Assembly (NCBI GenBank): GCA_963802415.1 | Contig: CAWDIH010000002.1 | Location: forward strand, 858,592-922,591 | Direction of reading: 5' to 3' | Source: DATAES01 sp963802415 | Lineage (GTDB): Bacteria; Actinomycetota; Acidimicrobiia; Acidimicrobiales; JACDCH01 | DNA: 64,000 nucleotides | The notes under the pieces: generated by a model | The model's database searches: none | What the model saw: only the letters and a program-made list of their open reading frames with translations | Told to the model about the DNA's origin: nothing | Program-made: the position numbers and the translations under genes | In this document: piece after piece, positions 51,737-60,999 of the stretch | Position numbering within the stretch: the first letter of the stretch is position 1 | How the letters are laid out: every line of letters starts with the position of its first letter

Positions 51737-52487
51737 ATGCTCGTGCGCCGCTGGCGGATTGGCATCACGTGGGTGTTGGTCGGAGCATCTGCATCACTCG
51801 CGGTCGCGCTTGCGCTTCTGCCGTTGCGGCACCGGCTCGACAACGCGAACATCGCCTTGCTCCTGGTCGTGGGCATCGTCGCCGTTGCGATCTCCGGCCG
51901 GCGGCGCCGCGGCCGCGGCTGCTGCACTGTCTGCAGCGGCGTGCTTCGACCTCTTCTACACGCATCCGTACGTGTCGCTGCGCATCAGTTCGTCGAACGA
52001 TCTCGAGACGGAACTGTTCCTTCTGCTGGTCGGGCTTGCGGTCGGTGAGCTGGCGGCGAGAGGCCGTCGCCATCAGAAACGGGCCGTGCTGCGATCGCAG
52101 GAGTTGCAGCGATTGCATGACATCGCCGGCCAGGTCGTGCTCGACGACACCGCAGACTTCGTCGTCATGAACGTCGCTATGCAACTGGCCCAACAACTCC
52201 AGCTCGCCGACTGCCGGCTCGAGCTCGTGTACCGAGACGACCGTGTCGTGCCGCACGTGGATCGGTCCGGCGAGGTCTGGTGGGGACCCAACCAGTGGGA
52301 TACCAAGCGTTGGGGCCTGCCGCCTTGGGGTGTCGAGCTGCCGGTGTGGGGACACGGCCGCCAGTTGGGTCGTTTCTACCTCATGCCGCAAGACGCGCGT
52401 CCGGTCGACGCGGAGTCGCTCGTCAGCGCGGTTGCGCTCGCCGACCAAGCGGGTGCCGCCTTGGCCGCCGGAACGTCAGTGACGTGA
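51737..52487 (+). pseudogene. second DUF4118 membrane protein, frameshifted
   Basis: ATG at 51737 begins MLVRRWRIGITWVLVGASAS and leads through two helices. At about 51895-51900 the frame shifts into AAAAAAALSAAACFDLFYTH, then LRISSSNDLETELFLLLVGL and a GAF-like domain. It ends at 52487 overlapping the transporter start (GTGA). It is homologous in layout to the gene at 46700. A single base restores one protein of about 250 residues. Coupled to the APC transporter. Confidence 0.7.
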
Positions 52488-54886
52488 CGCTAGAGAACGT
52501 CGAAGAGCGCGTCGACACCACGGCCACGCAGGACCATCCCGCGCTCACGCCCGTCAAGCCGATTCCGGCGACGTTGCCGATCAACCTTCCGTCGCACCGG
52601 CGGCTGTACCGGTTCAAGAACCGGATGCTCGGGCGTCCGCTCGCCACCGAGCAACTGGTCCACGAGCGTCTCGGAAAGCCGACAGCCCTCGCCGTCTTTG
52701 CATCCGACAACCTCTCCTCCTCGGCCTATGCCACCGAGGAGATCCTGCGCGTGCTTCTGCCAGCGATCGGTGTCGCGGCCTTCTCGATGGTCGTGCCGCT
52801 CACGATGGCGATGCTTGTGGTGCTCGCCTTCCTGATCCTGTCCTACCGCGAGACGATCAAGGCGTACCCGTCAGCCGGCAGCGCATATCTCGTCACGAAG
52901 GACAATTTCGGTCAGGTTCCCGCACTTGTCGCGGGAACGTGCCTCCTCATCGACTACGTGCTGACTGTGGCCGTGTCGGTCGCGGCGGGCACCGCGGCAC
53001 TCGCGTCGGCATTCCACGTGCTCGCCCCGTGGACGCTTCCCATCGCGATCACTTTCGTCGTGTCCATCGCGTTCATGAACCTGCGCGGGATCCGCGAGTC
53101 GGGCCGCATCTTTGCAGTGCCGACCTACTGCTTCATCGTCATCATGTTTCTGCTCATCGCGTGTGGCATCGCCCGGATGCTGCTCGGCGATCTGCCGATC
53201 GAGTCGCTCAGCCAGGAAGGCCTGGTCGACCAAGGCACAGCGAGTGCCGGCTTGTTCTACGGCGCTGGTTTGTTCGTGGTGTTGCACGCGTTCGCCAGCG
53301 GCGGTGCCGCGGTGACCGGCGTCGAAGCGATCTCGGACGGCGTGCCCGCTTTCAAGCCGCCGGAGTGGCGCAACGCCCGCCAGACCTTGGTCATCATGGG
53401 CTCGATTCTCGCGGTCATGTTCCTCGGCTTGTCGGTGCTGGCAGGACACATGCACGTTGCGCCGTTCGAGGACGGCACGCCAACGGTCATCTCGCAGGTC
53501 GGAAAGCTCGTCTTCGGGGAGACCCCCCTCGGGCATGCCTTGTTCTACGTGCTGCAGGCGGCAACGACGTTGGTGCTGGTGCTTGCGGCGAACACGAGTT
53601 TCGCCGACTTCCCGCGGCTCGCCTCGTTCACGGCGGCCGACAGCTTCCTGCCGCGGCAGCTCACAAAACGCGGTCACCGACTCGTCTTCAGCAACGGCAT
53701 CGTCATCTTGTCGGTCGCCTCGATCGCCCTGCTGGTCGTGACGAACGCCGCGGTGGATCGACTGATCCCCATGTACGCCATTGGCGTGTTCACGTCGTTC
53801 ACGCTGTCGCAGGCGAGCATGGCCCGACGTCACCTGCGGCTGAAGGAGCCAGGCTGGCAGCGCGGACTTCTCGTGAACGGTTTCGGCGCGTTCCTCTCCC
53901 TCGTGGTCGACATCATCTTCGCCGTGACGAAGTTCTCGCACGGCGCATGGGTGGTCATCGCGGCGGTACCGATCATCGTCCTGTTGTTGCTGCGGTTGGA
54001 GAAGCAGTACGACGTCGAAGTCACTGAACTCGAAGAGGACGTGCCGCTTGCCGCGACAGCGCGCATCCTCGACCGGCACGTGGTGCTGGTGTTCATCGAC
54101 CAGCTCGACCTTGCTTCAGCACGCGCCATTCAATACGCCCGCACATTGATGCCCGACGAGCTCCGAGCCGTGCACTTCGTGCTGGATCCGCAACGAGCCG
54201 AGGAGCTCGCGGAGCAGTGGCGACGACTCGGGCTCACGCGCATCCCGCTCGAGCTCCGTCAGTGCTCGGATCGCCTGCTCGATCGTGCGGCGATCGCCGT
54301 GACGGCCGAGGCCCTCGCCGACGGACGTACGGAAGTGTCGGTGCTTCTGCCCGACCGGCGCTATCCGGGATGGTGGCATCGCATCCTGCACGACCGCACT
54401 GCGGAGAGCATCGCCGAGCAGGTGTCGCGCTTGCCGCACGCGAATGTCACTCGAGTGCCGTATCACTTGGGTTCGAAGCCACGACTGCAAGCAGCGCCGG
54501 CCGCGAACGACTCGCCACCACGGCGAGGGGACATCTCGACTTGGACGCCACCTACGCCGGCCTCGTCGAGTGCGACGGAGTCGTCTCTGCCACTGGAGGG
54601 CTGCGATCCCATAGGCATGATTCGCTGGCGCGACCGAGTTCGCATCTCGGGCACGGTGAGTTCCACCCGCATCCAACCGAAAGGTGGCGTTCCGACGCTG
54701 GAGTGCGTCGTGACGGACGGGACCGGCTCCATCTCGATCGTGTTCCTGGGACGCCGCGAAGTCCCCGGCATCTCCACCGGCACGCTTCTCGTTGCCCACG
54801 GTATGGCGGGCAGCCACTTCGGCCGGCTCGCGATCCTCAACCCTGCGTACGAACTGCTCCACGAGGCCGACGCTCGCCGAAGTTGA
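52484..54886 (+). CDS. APC-superfamily potassium/amino-acid transporter fused to an OB-fold
   Basis: 800 residues, GTG start overlapping the DUF4118 stop. Residues about 50-520 form the transporter: ASDNLSSSAYATEEILRVLL (helix 1 signature also seen in KimA-type K+ importers), TYCFIVIMFLLIACGIARML, GGAAVTGVEAISDGVPAF, FADFPRLASFTAADSFLPRQ. A cytoplasmic part of about 190 residues follows. Residues about 715-795 look like an OB-fold (RVRISGTVSSTRIQPKGG, LECVVTDGTGSISIVFLGRR, GSHFGRLAILNPAYELL). K+ transport is inferred from helix 1 and from the adjacent DUF4118 and kdp genes; an amino-acid permease is the alternative. Confidence 0.8.
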   Translation: MTLENVEERVDTTATQDHPALTPVKPIPATLPINLPSHRRLYRFKNRMLGRPLATEQLVHERLGKPTALAVFASDNLSSSAYATEEILRVLLPAIGVAAFSMVVPLTMAMLVVLAFLILSYRETIKAYPSAGSAYLVTKDNFGQVPALVAGTCLLIDYVLTVAVSVAAGTAALASAFHVLAPWTLPIAITFVVSIAFMNLRGIRESGRIFAVPTYCFIVIMFLLIACGIARMLLGDLPIESLSQEGLVDQGTASAGLFYGAGLFVVLHAFASGGAAVTGVEAISDGVPAFKPPEWRNARQTLVIMGSILAVMFLGLSVLAGHMHVAPFEDGTPTVISQVGKLVFGETPLGHALFYVLQAATTLVLVLAANTSFADFPRLASFTAADSFLPRQLTKRGHRLVFSNGIVILSVASIALLVVTNAAVDRLIPMYAIGVFTSFTLSQASMARRHLRLKEPGWQRGLLVNGFGAFLSLVVDIIFAVTKFSHGAWVVIAAVPIIVLLLLRLEKQYDVEVTELEEDVPLAATARILDRHVVLVFIDQLDLASARAIQYARTLMPDELRAVHFVLDPQRAEELAEQWRRLGLTRIPLELRQCSDRLLDRAAIAVTAEALADGRTEVSVLLPDRRYPGWWHRILHDRTAESIAEQVSRLPHANVTRVPYHLGSKPRLQAAPAANDSPPRRGDISTWTPPTPASSSATESSLPLEGCDPIGMIRWRDRVRISGTVSSTRIQPKGGVPTLECVVTDGTGSISIVFLGRREVPGISTGTLLVAHGMAGSHFGRLAILNPAYELLHEADARRS

Positions 54887-54894
54887 CGTCACCA

Positions 54895-54933
54895 TCGTGC
54901 ATTGACGCGGCGGATAGCCCAGTCAATGCACGA
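54895..54933. terminator. bidirectional terminator-like hairpin
   Basis: TCGTGCATTGAC and its complement GTCAATGCACGA, a perfect 12-bp stem with 15-nt loop. It lies between convergent genes ending at 54886 and 54952. Confidence 0.75.
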
Positions 54934-54951
54934 CCGTCCGTCAGCGGGAGG

Positions 54952-55854
54952 TCAGCCGAGGTCGACGAGCGCGGCGGCGAGGTCTTGCCACGCCCCTGCG
55001 GGGACTGCGGTGTACTCGTCCTGCAGCACTTGCACGGCCACATGGGACGCACCGGCGTCGAAGTGCGCCCGTACCCGATCGACGGCGGCGTTCACATCGC
55101 CGCAGGCGACGATCGCGTCGACCAGGCGCTCGCTACCGCCGTCGGCCACGTCGTCGTTCGTGAACCCGAGCCTCTTGAGGTTGTTCACGTAGTTCGGCGC
55201 GCGGAGGTAGATGGCCATGCCCTTGCGCGCGATCTCGACCGCGCAGGCGCGGTCGGTCTCGAGGACGACCATCTGCTCCGGAGCGAGGATCGCGTTCGGC
55301 CCGACGATCTCCCGCGCGTGCGCGGTGTGCTCCACCGGCACGAAATACGGATGCGCGCCGTCAGCGCGTTCGGCGGACAGCTTCAACATCTTCGGCCCGA
55401 GCGCGGCGAGCACGGTCGCGGGCCGCTCGCTCGGCCCGACGGCCATGAACAACGCGTTGTCCATCTCGTCGAGGAAGGCGACCATGCGCGAGTACGGCTT
55501 CGAGTACTCGTGATGGCGTACTCGGTCGACCAGATGGTGATGGCTCACCCCGAGACCGAGCAAGAACCGGCCGGGAAACGCCTCCTCGAGCGATCGCTGC
55601 GTGTTGGCCATCGTGACCGCGTCGCGGGCATAGATGTTCGCGATGCCGGTGGCGATGTTGAGCTTCGACGTGGCCGACAACAGCAGCGTCGCGGTGACGA
55701 ACGGATCACGGCCGATCGCCTCGGGAATCCAGAGCGTCGGGAAGCCGAGCTCTTCGACGCGAGCAGCGATCCGCTGCGCCTCGGCTGACGGGACGGCGTC
55801 GAGCACGCCCGTCCAGATGCCGACCTTGCCGAGGTCGAACCGATCGCGTCCCAT
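54952..55854 (-). CDS. LLM-class (F420-type) flavin-dependent oxidoreductase
   Basis: 300 residues, luciferase-like TIM barrel. LGKVGIWTGVLDAVPSAEAQ, LGFPTLWIPEAIGRDPFVTA, IATGIANIYARDAVTMANTQ and GRFLLGLGVSHHHLVDRVR are the conserved segments. Actinobacterial members commonly use coenzyme F420. The substrate is unknown. ATG at 55852-55854 overlaps the stop of the gene encoded just upstream. Confidence 0.9.
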   Translation of the reverse strand: MGRDRFDLGKVGIWTGVLDAVPSAEAQRIAARVEELGFPTLWIPEAIGRDPFVTATLLLSATSKLNIATGIANIYARDAVTMANTQRSLEEAFPGRFLLGLGVSHHHLVDRVRHHEYSKPYSRMVAFLDEMDNALFMAVGPSERPATVLAALGPKMLKLSAERADGAHPYFVPVEHTAHAREIVGPNAILAPEQMVVLETDRACAVEIARKGMAIYLRAPNYVNNLKRLGFTNDDVADGGSERLVDAIVACGDVNAAVDRVRAHFDAGASHVAVQVLQDEYTAVPAGAWQDLAAALVDLG

Positions 55855-56501
55855 CAGTCCGACAGCCGCTCACCGCCCATCGCCCACGTCGTCTGCGCGT
55901 AACTCGCTTCCAGGGCGCGCGTCGACAGCTCGACATCACCGAGGCCGATGTGGTCGTTCAACATGCACGCCGCGGTCGCCATGTCGGACGTGTCCGGCCA
56001 GCGATCGGGTTGCCAGATGCCGCCCCGCCGCAACGCCTTGGCGCAGTGGATGAACGCCGTCTCGACGGCGACCACGATGGCCACGTTGGCCTGCATGCCG
56101 TCGACGGGACACTTGTCGAGCACCGCACGATCGACCGTGATCGTCGCCCGCCCCTTCACCCGCATCGTCTCGTCGCTCCCGGGCACCATGAACAGCAACG
56201 CGACCCCGCCGCCGGAGACGATGTTGCGCATCGAGTCGAGCCGATTGTTCCCGGACATGTCGGGAATCGCGAGGCGGCGGTCGTCGAGCACGGCGACGAA
56301 TCCCTCAGGACCACCCTTCGGTGACACGTCGACCCGGCCGTCTGCACCCGCCGAGGCGAGCACGACGAACGGCGCGTGCCCGATGAAGTCACGGCAGTGC
56401 TGGTCGAGGTGGTCGACCTCCTTGTCGAGCGATCGCTGCTTCGGCAATCGGTAGATCTCCCGGAGTCCGGCCTCCGAGTCGATGCGCGTCTGCATGGCCA
56501 T
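55854..56501 (-). CDS. pyridoxamine-phosphate-oxidase-like FMN/F420 protein
   Basis: 215 residues. The split beta-barrel of the PNPOx-like family shows HAPFVVLASAGADGRVDVSP, RRLAIPDMSGNNRLDSMRNI, and GGGVALLFMVPGSDETMRV. The longer C-terminal part with VAVETAFIHCAKALRRGGIW belongs to the MSMEG_1061-like subgroup. It would bind FMN or F420. It overlaps the LLM gene by one base, so both may serve the same pathway. Confidence 0.85.
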   Translation of the reverse strand: MAMQTRIDSEAGLREIYRLPKQRSLDKEVDHLDQHCRDFIGHAPFVVLASAGADGRVDVSPKGGPEGFVAVLDDRRLAIPDMSGNNRLDSMRNIVSGGGVALLFMVPGSDETMRVKGRATITVDRAVLDKCPVDGMQANVAIVVAVETAFIHCAKALRRGGIWQPDRWPDTSDMATAACMLNDHIGLGDVELSTRALEASYAQTTWAMGGERLSD

Positions 56502-56505
56502 CCGG

Positions 56506-57519
56506 TCATCTTGCCCAATCGACGACCGCGGCGCGCCACTCTTTCAATGCCGGGTACTGCTCAGCGGTGGAACGGCCCAGCCGGACCGCAACGAGGTCGA
56601 GTCCGGGACATATGAGTATCGACTGACCCTCGTACCCGCTGGCTCGGAACGAGCCCTGATCGTCGTCCACGACCCACCAGTGCGCGCCGTAGCCGTTGCC
56701 TTCTTCGTCGACCGATCGCAACCGTCGCGCGTGGTCGACCCACCCCTCCGGGAGGATCCGGTGACCGTCCCACAGGCCGTCTCGGAGGTACAGCAGACCG
56801 AAACGCGCGAAGTCTCGTGCGGTCGCGTATACGTACGAGGAGCCGATGAACGTGCCCGCGTCGTCGAGCCGCGGGTCCGCAGACGTCATTCCCACAGGTT
56901 TGAACACTCGCCGGCGGAGGAGATCCAGGAAGGCCGTTCCGCTGCCGGCGCAACGCCCCGCGATGGCAGCAACCACGTTCGACGTTCCCGACGAGTAGTT
57001 GAAGCGCGTGCCGGGCTCGTACGCCAGCGGACGCGCTTCGGCATACGCCGCGACGTCGTCCTTGCCGGCGCCGAACAACATCTCGATGACGTCCGACACG
57101 CCCGCGTCGACGTAGTTCTCGGCGAAGTCGAGACCGTCGCGCATCGTGAGGAGGTGCTCCAGCGTGATAGCGGCGCGGGGATCGTCTTCTTCTTCGTGCC
57201 ATGCCGGCACTGGCGCGAGCGCGTCGAGCCGGAGCCGTCGGTCGGACACGAGCAGGCCGATGCCGGCATGCAGGACCGATTTCGCCATCGACCACGACAG
57301 CAACGGCGTCGTCGGCGTGACCGCTTCGGGGGGACGGTCGAAGTGGGGGAGCGCGCCGCCGTACCGTTCGAGGCGGAGGCGCCCATCGCGGATGACGAGC
57401 ACGGCATACGTCGTGCCGTAGCGATCTTCGTCGGCGATCAGGTCGTCGACGAGCTTGTCAAGCGCGGAGGACGTGCTGCCCATCGTCCAACCGTCCGGGT
57501 CCGGTGTTGGCCACGGCAC
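56506..57519 (-). CDS. class C beta-lactamase-like serine hydrolase
   Basis: 337 residues. The catalytic Ser-x-x-Lys is in LSWSMAKSVLHAGIG and the Tyr-x-Ser in RFNYSSGTSNVVAAI. The third motif (HxG-like) is less clear in the final third. Start chosen at GTG 57519 (VPWPTPDPDGWT, typical N-terminus); ATG 57483 is possible. Cytosolic, no signal. Such proteins are often esterases or peptidases; true lactamase activity is unlikely. Divergent from the enoyl-CoA hydratase. Confidence 0.85.
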   Translation of the reverse strand: MPWPTPDPDGWTMGSTSSALDKLVDDLIADEDRYGTTYAVLVIRDGRLRLERYGGALPHFDRPPEAVTPTTPLLSWSMAKSVLHAGIGLLVSDRRLRLDALAPVPAWHEEEDDPRAAITLEHLLTMRDGLDFAENYVDAGVSDVIEMLFGAGKDDVAAYAEARPLAYEPGTRFNYSSGTSNVVAAIAGRCAGSGTAFLDLLRRRVFKPVGMTSADPRLDDAGTFIGSSYVYATARDFARFGLLYLRDGLWDGHRILPEGWVDHARRLRSVDEEGNGYGAHWWVVDDDQGSFRASGYEGQSILICPGLDLVAVRLGRSTAEQYPALKEWRAAVVDWAR

Positions 57520-57620
57520 ATCGCGCTGGCTGCGCCGGCAACGGCACGAGGACGTCGTCTGCCATGAAGTCAGCATCCTTGCAGCTGGAGCAGCCCCCAA
57601 GAAGGGTAGGAGAATGCCGC

Positions 57621-58400
57621 ATGGCTGACACCGTGCGATACGAGCTCGACGGACACGTCGCGACCATCACGTACAACAGACCCGAGGCGTTGAACGCGAT
57701 CAACCTCGAGCTGCGGAACGATCTGAACCACGCGTTCGCTCGGTTCCGAGACGACGAAGACGCATGGGTTGCCATCGTCACCGGCGAGGGCAAGGCGTTC
57801 TGCGTGGGTGCCGACCTGCGCGGCGGCGGCGGCAATTCGGCGGGCGAGTTCGCAGGCACCTTCTGGGAGAAGCCGACGCAGAACTCGTTCGAGAGCGGAT
57901 GGGAGATCTTCAAGCCCGTCATCGCCGCTGTGAACGGTTACTGCCTCGGCTACGGGCTCACGCTCGTCACGTGGTGCGACTTCGTCGTCGCCAGCGAGCG
58001 CGCGGAGTTCGGCTACCCGGAGGTGCGCATCGGCGTGCCCACGATCGTGGGGGCGATACGGCTTCCGCAGCGCGTCAACTGGCAGTACGCAATGGAGCTT
58101 CTACTCACCGGCGAGCGCATCGACGCCATGAAGGCCAAGGAGATCGGCCTCGCCGGGTGGGTCGTGCCGCACGAAGCGTTGATGGACGAGGCGCGTTCGC
58201 TCGCGCACCGACTGCTCGCCGGCGCGCCATTGGCCGCCCGCGCCATCAAGGAGATGGCCGTCCGCAGCCGGACCATGCCCTCACTCGAAGCGATCCGATT
58301 CGGCGAGACCATGCGCAAGGTCGCCGCCGCGACCGAAGACGCTACGGAAGGTGTCCGCGCCGCCGCCGAGCGGCGGGCGCCGTCCTGGAAGGGCCGCTGA
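57621..58400 (+). CDS. enoyl-CoA hydratase/isomerase family protein
   Basis: 259 residues, crotonase fold. ITYNRPEALNAINLELRNDL, FCVGADLRGGGGNSAGEFAG (first oxyanion loop) and KPVIAAVNGYCLGYGLTLVT (second) are conserved. The glutamate of classic hydratases is at or near EVRIGVPTIVGAIRLP, but an isomerase or thioesterase role is also possible. ATG at 57621 behind GGAG. A weak hairpin follows the stop (58408-58425). Confidence 0.9.
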   Translation: MADTVRYELDGHVATITYNRPEALNAINLELRNDLNHAFARFRDDEDAWVAIVTGEGKAFCVGADLRGGGGNSAGEFAGTFWEKPTQNSFESGWEIFKPVIAAVNGYCLGYGLTLVTWCDFVVASERAEFGYPEVRIGVPTIVGAIRLPQRVNWQYAMELLLTGERIDAMKAKEIGLAGWVVPHEALMDEARSLAHRLLAGAPLAARAIKEMAVRSRTMPSLEAIRFGETMRKVAAATEDATEGVRAAAERRAPSWKGR

Positions 58401-58446
58401 CGACAGAGCTGCCGCAAAACCGGCAAATTCTCCCTGAAACCCGCGC

Positions 58447-58474
58447 TTGACCCGGACTGATCGCTGGCTATGGT
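58447..58474 (+). promoter_or_regulatory. sigma-70-type promoter
   Basis: TTGACC (58447-58452), 16-bp spacer, TATGGT (58469-58474). It precedes the small gene at 58557 by about 75 bp. Confidence 0.55.
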
Positions 58475-58488
58475 CAAGTTTCGCAATC

Positions 58489-58518
58489 AGATCGCCATAG
58501 ATCGCAACAGATCGTGCC
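58489..58518 (+). repeat. three 10-bp iterons just downstream of the promoter
   Basis: AGATCGCCAT, AGATCGCAAC, AGATCGTGCC in direct tandem, each 10 bp (one helical turn), in the transcribed leader right behind the -10 box. They could be a repressor-binding site. Confidence 0.5.
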
Positions 58519-58556
58519 ACTCGGGGCCCAAAGGGGATTGAGAGGAGGAATGCCCC

Positions 58557-58760
58557 GTGAACGACGGACTGACCCCCGGCACTCGGGTCCAGGTGCGTAA
58601 CCGCTTCGACGGCAGTTGGTCGACGTCGCCCTTCGAGGTGGCGGAGGCAATCGAGCCGACCCCGACCCAGATGCTCAGGTACCGCGTGCGCCGCGTGTCG
58701 GACGGCGTCGTGCTCCCCGCCGACTTCGCCGACGACGAACTCCGCTCGGACAACGGCTAG
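58557..58760 (+). CDS. small conserved SH3-like protein
   Basis: 67 residues, GTG start behind AGGAGG. LTPGTRVQVRNRFDGSWSTS, then RYRVRRVSDGVVLPADFADD suggest a small beta-barrel of SH3-like or Tudor-like shape. No known domain claimed. It precedes a two-component pair by 75 bp. Confidence 0.65.
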   Translation: MNDGLTPGTRVQVRNRFDGSWSTSPFEVAEAIEPTPTQMLRYRVRRVSDGVVLPADFADDELRSDNG

Positions 58761-58835
58761 CCAGGCGACACATCGCCGGTTCGCGTCCCACCTCCCGCAC
58801 AGCGGGCGCTCAGCAAGTTCTCAGGTTCCGATGCG

Positions 58836-59528
58836 ATGCTGGCCTTCGTGGCCGGAGAACGTCTGTTGCTCGTCGACGACGAGGAGAACCTGCGCTCGAT
58901 GCTCGAGGCGGCGCTGCGCCATCTGGGGTTCGACGTGCAGAGCGCTGCGACCGGGCGGGAGGCCCTCGCCGCAGCGGCCGCCGATCAACCGGCGGTCATC
59001 GTCCTCGATGTGATGCTGCCCGACCTCGACGGGTTCGAGGTGTGCCGGCGGCTGCGGACCGAGGGCAGCCGCACGCCTGTGCTGTTCCTCACTGCCCGTG
59101 ACGGCACCGAAGACAAGGTCCGCGGACTGACCCTCGGCGGCGACGACTACCTGGTCAAGCCGTTCAGCCTGGAAGAGCTCGTCGCCCGCGTGCAGGCAGT
59201 GCTTCGCCGCTCAGGCCTCACCCAACCAGATGTGCGGCTGCGCTGCGCCGACTTGGAGATGGACGACGACGCGCACCGGGTGCTGCGCGCCGGCACCGAG
59301 GTCCAGCTGTCACCGACGGAGTACAACCTGCTCCGCTACCTCCTGATCAACCAGGGCCGGGTCCTGTCGAAGCCGCAGATCCTCGATCACGTGTGGCAGT
59401 ACGACTTCGGCGGCGACGGCGGCGTCGTCGAGACCTACATCGGCTATCTCCGTCGCAAGGTCGACAACGCCGAGCCGCACCTCATCCACACCATCCGAGG
59501 CGTCGGCTACACCCTGCGAGCGAGCTGA
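58836..59528 (+). CDS. OmpR-type response regulator
   Basis: 230 residues. Receiver: RLLLVDDEENLRSMLEAALR, phospho-Asp58 in VIVLDVMLPDLDGFEVC, LGGDDYLVKPFSLEELVARV. DNA-binding winged helix: VQLSPTEYNLLRYLLINQGR and LIHTIRGVGYTLRAS. The pattern matches TcrA/TrcR-like actinobacterial regulators. ATG at 58836. Followed after 9 bp by its kinase. The target is unknown. Confidence 0.93.
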   Translation: MLAFVAGERLLLVDDEENLRSMLEAALRHLGFDVQSAATGREALAAAAADQPAVIVLDVMLPDLDGFEVCRRLRTEGSRTPVLFLTARDGTEDKVRGLTLGGDDYLVKPFSLEELVARVQAVLRRSGLTQPDVRLRCADLEMDDDAHRVLRAGTEVQLSPTEYNLLRYLLINQGRVLSKPQILDHVWQYDFGGDGGVVETYIGYLRRKVDNAEPHLIHTIRGVGYTLRAS

Positions 59529-59537
59529 CGGCGCGCG

Positions 59538-60956
59538 ATGTCCCTCCGGGCGCGGCTGCTCGTCGGCATGGCGGTCGTGGGGGTCGTGCTCGTGGTGGCC
59601 GCCGTCGTCATCACGAGGAGCACCGAGTCGTACCTGATCGAGCGCGTCGACGCGCAACTGGTTGCAGCCCAACCGTCGGTCCAGGGTGGAGGTTTCGACC
59701 ACGGCAGACCTCCCGGCGGCTCGGGTCCCGTGGGCGAGCGTCCCGGGACCCAGAACACGTCGCTGTACGTCGGCGTCGTCGATGGCGACCACGTGGTCTT
59801 CGACGTGACGCCCTTTTATGCCGGCGCCGACGCGCCGGTTCCCGCCGTCGACGTCGATCACGCCGTCGACAGCGCCGGCAATCCTGCAACCGAACCGTTC
59901 ACCGTCGGCACCGATCCGCCGTCGGACACCCGTTATCGAGTCCTCACCAGCCGCGGCCGCGATGGGGAAACGTATGTCACCGCGCTCTCGCTGGCGGATG
60001 TCGACGCCTCGGTGAGCCGGCTCATCTGGGTCGAGCTGATGATCACCGGTCTCGTCCTCGGCATCCTCGGACTCGTCACCTGGTGGGTCATCCGTTTGGG
60101 CGTGCGGCCGGTGAAGCAGATGACCGCGACGGCGACCGCCATCGCCGCCGGTGACCTTTCGCACCGCGTACCTGTCGGACACGAAGGCACCGAGGCAGGC
60201 GAGCTCGGCGACGCGCTCAACACGATGCTGACCCGCATCGAGGAAGCCTTCGACGAGCGATCCGCGTCGGAGGCGCGGCTGCGGCAGTTCATCGCCGACA
60301 CGTCGCACGAGCTGCGGACCCCGGTCGCGACCATTCGCGGCTACGCCGAGCTCTACCGGCGCGGTGGTCTCGAGGAGCGGGAAGAATTGCGGCAGGCGAT
60401 GCGGCGTACGGAGGCGGAGACGCTGCGCATGGGCTCGTTGATCGAGGACCTCCTCCTGCTCGCTCGCCTCGATCAGGGTCGTCCACTCGGCCAGGCTCCG
60501 GTCGATCTCGGTGTGCTCGCCGTCGACGCCGCAGCCGACGCGCGGGCGCGTGCGCCTGAGCGGCGTGTCACCGCCTCGGTGTCGGAGGGCGTCGTCGTGA
60601 ACGGCGACGAGCACCGTTTGCGGCAACTGGTCGCCAACCTCGTGAGCAATGCTCTTGTTCACACGCCTGCCAACGCGCCCATCGAGGCGCGGGTGCGAAC
60701 CGACAATGGCAGCGCAGTGCTCGAGGTCCACGACGACGGCCCGGGTATGTCACCCGACGTCGCTGCTCGCGCCTTCGAGCGCTTCTACCGCGCCGACCCT
60801 TCGAGGTCACGTCACCACGGTGGCTCGGGGCTCGGGCTCGCGATCGTGCGCGCCATCGTCGATGCGCACGGCGGCACCGTCACGCTCGACACCGCGCTCG
60901 GGGAGGGGACGACGGTGCGCGTCGAGCTGCCGAAGCTGGACGCGTCCGAGTCCTGA
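59538..60956 (+). CDS. sensor histidine kinase, partner of the upstream regulator
   Basis: 472 residues. One N-terminal helix (LLVGMAVVGVVLVVAAVVIT), an extracytoplasmic domain of about 150 residues, a second helix (IWVELMITGLVLGILGLVTW), HAMP, then HisKA with the phosphoacceptor in DTSHELRTPVATIRGYAELY (about residue 257). HATPase: LVANLVSNALVHTPANAP (N box), HGGSGLGLAIVRAIVDAHGG (G box). Signal unknown. Confidence 0.93.
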   Translation: MSLRARLLVGMAVVGVVLVVAAVVITRSTESYLIERVDAQLVAAQPSVQGGGFDHGRPPGGSGPVGERPGTQNTSLYVGVVDGDHVVFDVTPFYAGADAPVPAVDVDHAVDSAGNPATEPFTVGTDPPSDTRYRVLTSRGRDGETYVTALSLADVDASVSRLIWVELMITGLVLGILGLVTWWVIRLGVRPVKQMTATATAIAAGDLSHRVPVGHEGTEAGELGDALNTMLTRIEEAFDERSASEARLRQFIADTSHELRTPVATIRGYAELYRRGGLEEREELRQAMRRTEAETLRMGSLIEDLLLLARLDQGRPLGQAPVDLGVLAVDAAADARARAPERRVTASVSEGVVVNGDEHRLRQLVANLVSNALVHTPANAPIEARVRTDNGSAVLEVHDDGPGMSPDVAARAFERFYRADPSRSRHHGGSGLGLAIVRAIVDAHGGTVTLDTALGEGTTVRVELPKLDASES

Positions 60957-60999
60957 TCTCTTCCCCGTGTGGTCGAATGGCGAGGTGGACCGGCCACGG

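Noticed and set aside
51560..52490. A c-di-AMP riboswitch ahead of the APC transporter
   Set aside because: The transporter start overlaps the previous coding frame and no long non-coding leader exists; no conserved riboswitch core was seen.
59310..60731. A 473-codon open frame on the minus strand over the histidine kinase
   Set aside because: Shadow of a certain gene; composition is Arg/Asp/Gly-rich with no recognisable product.
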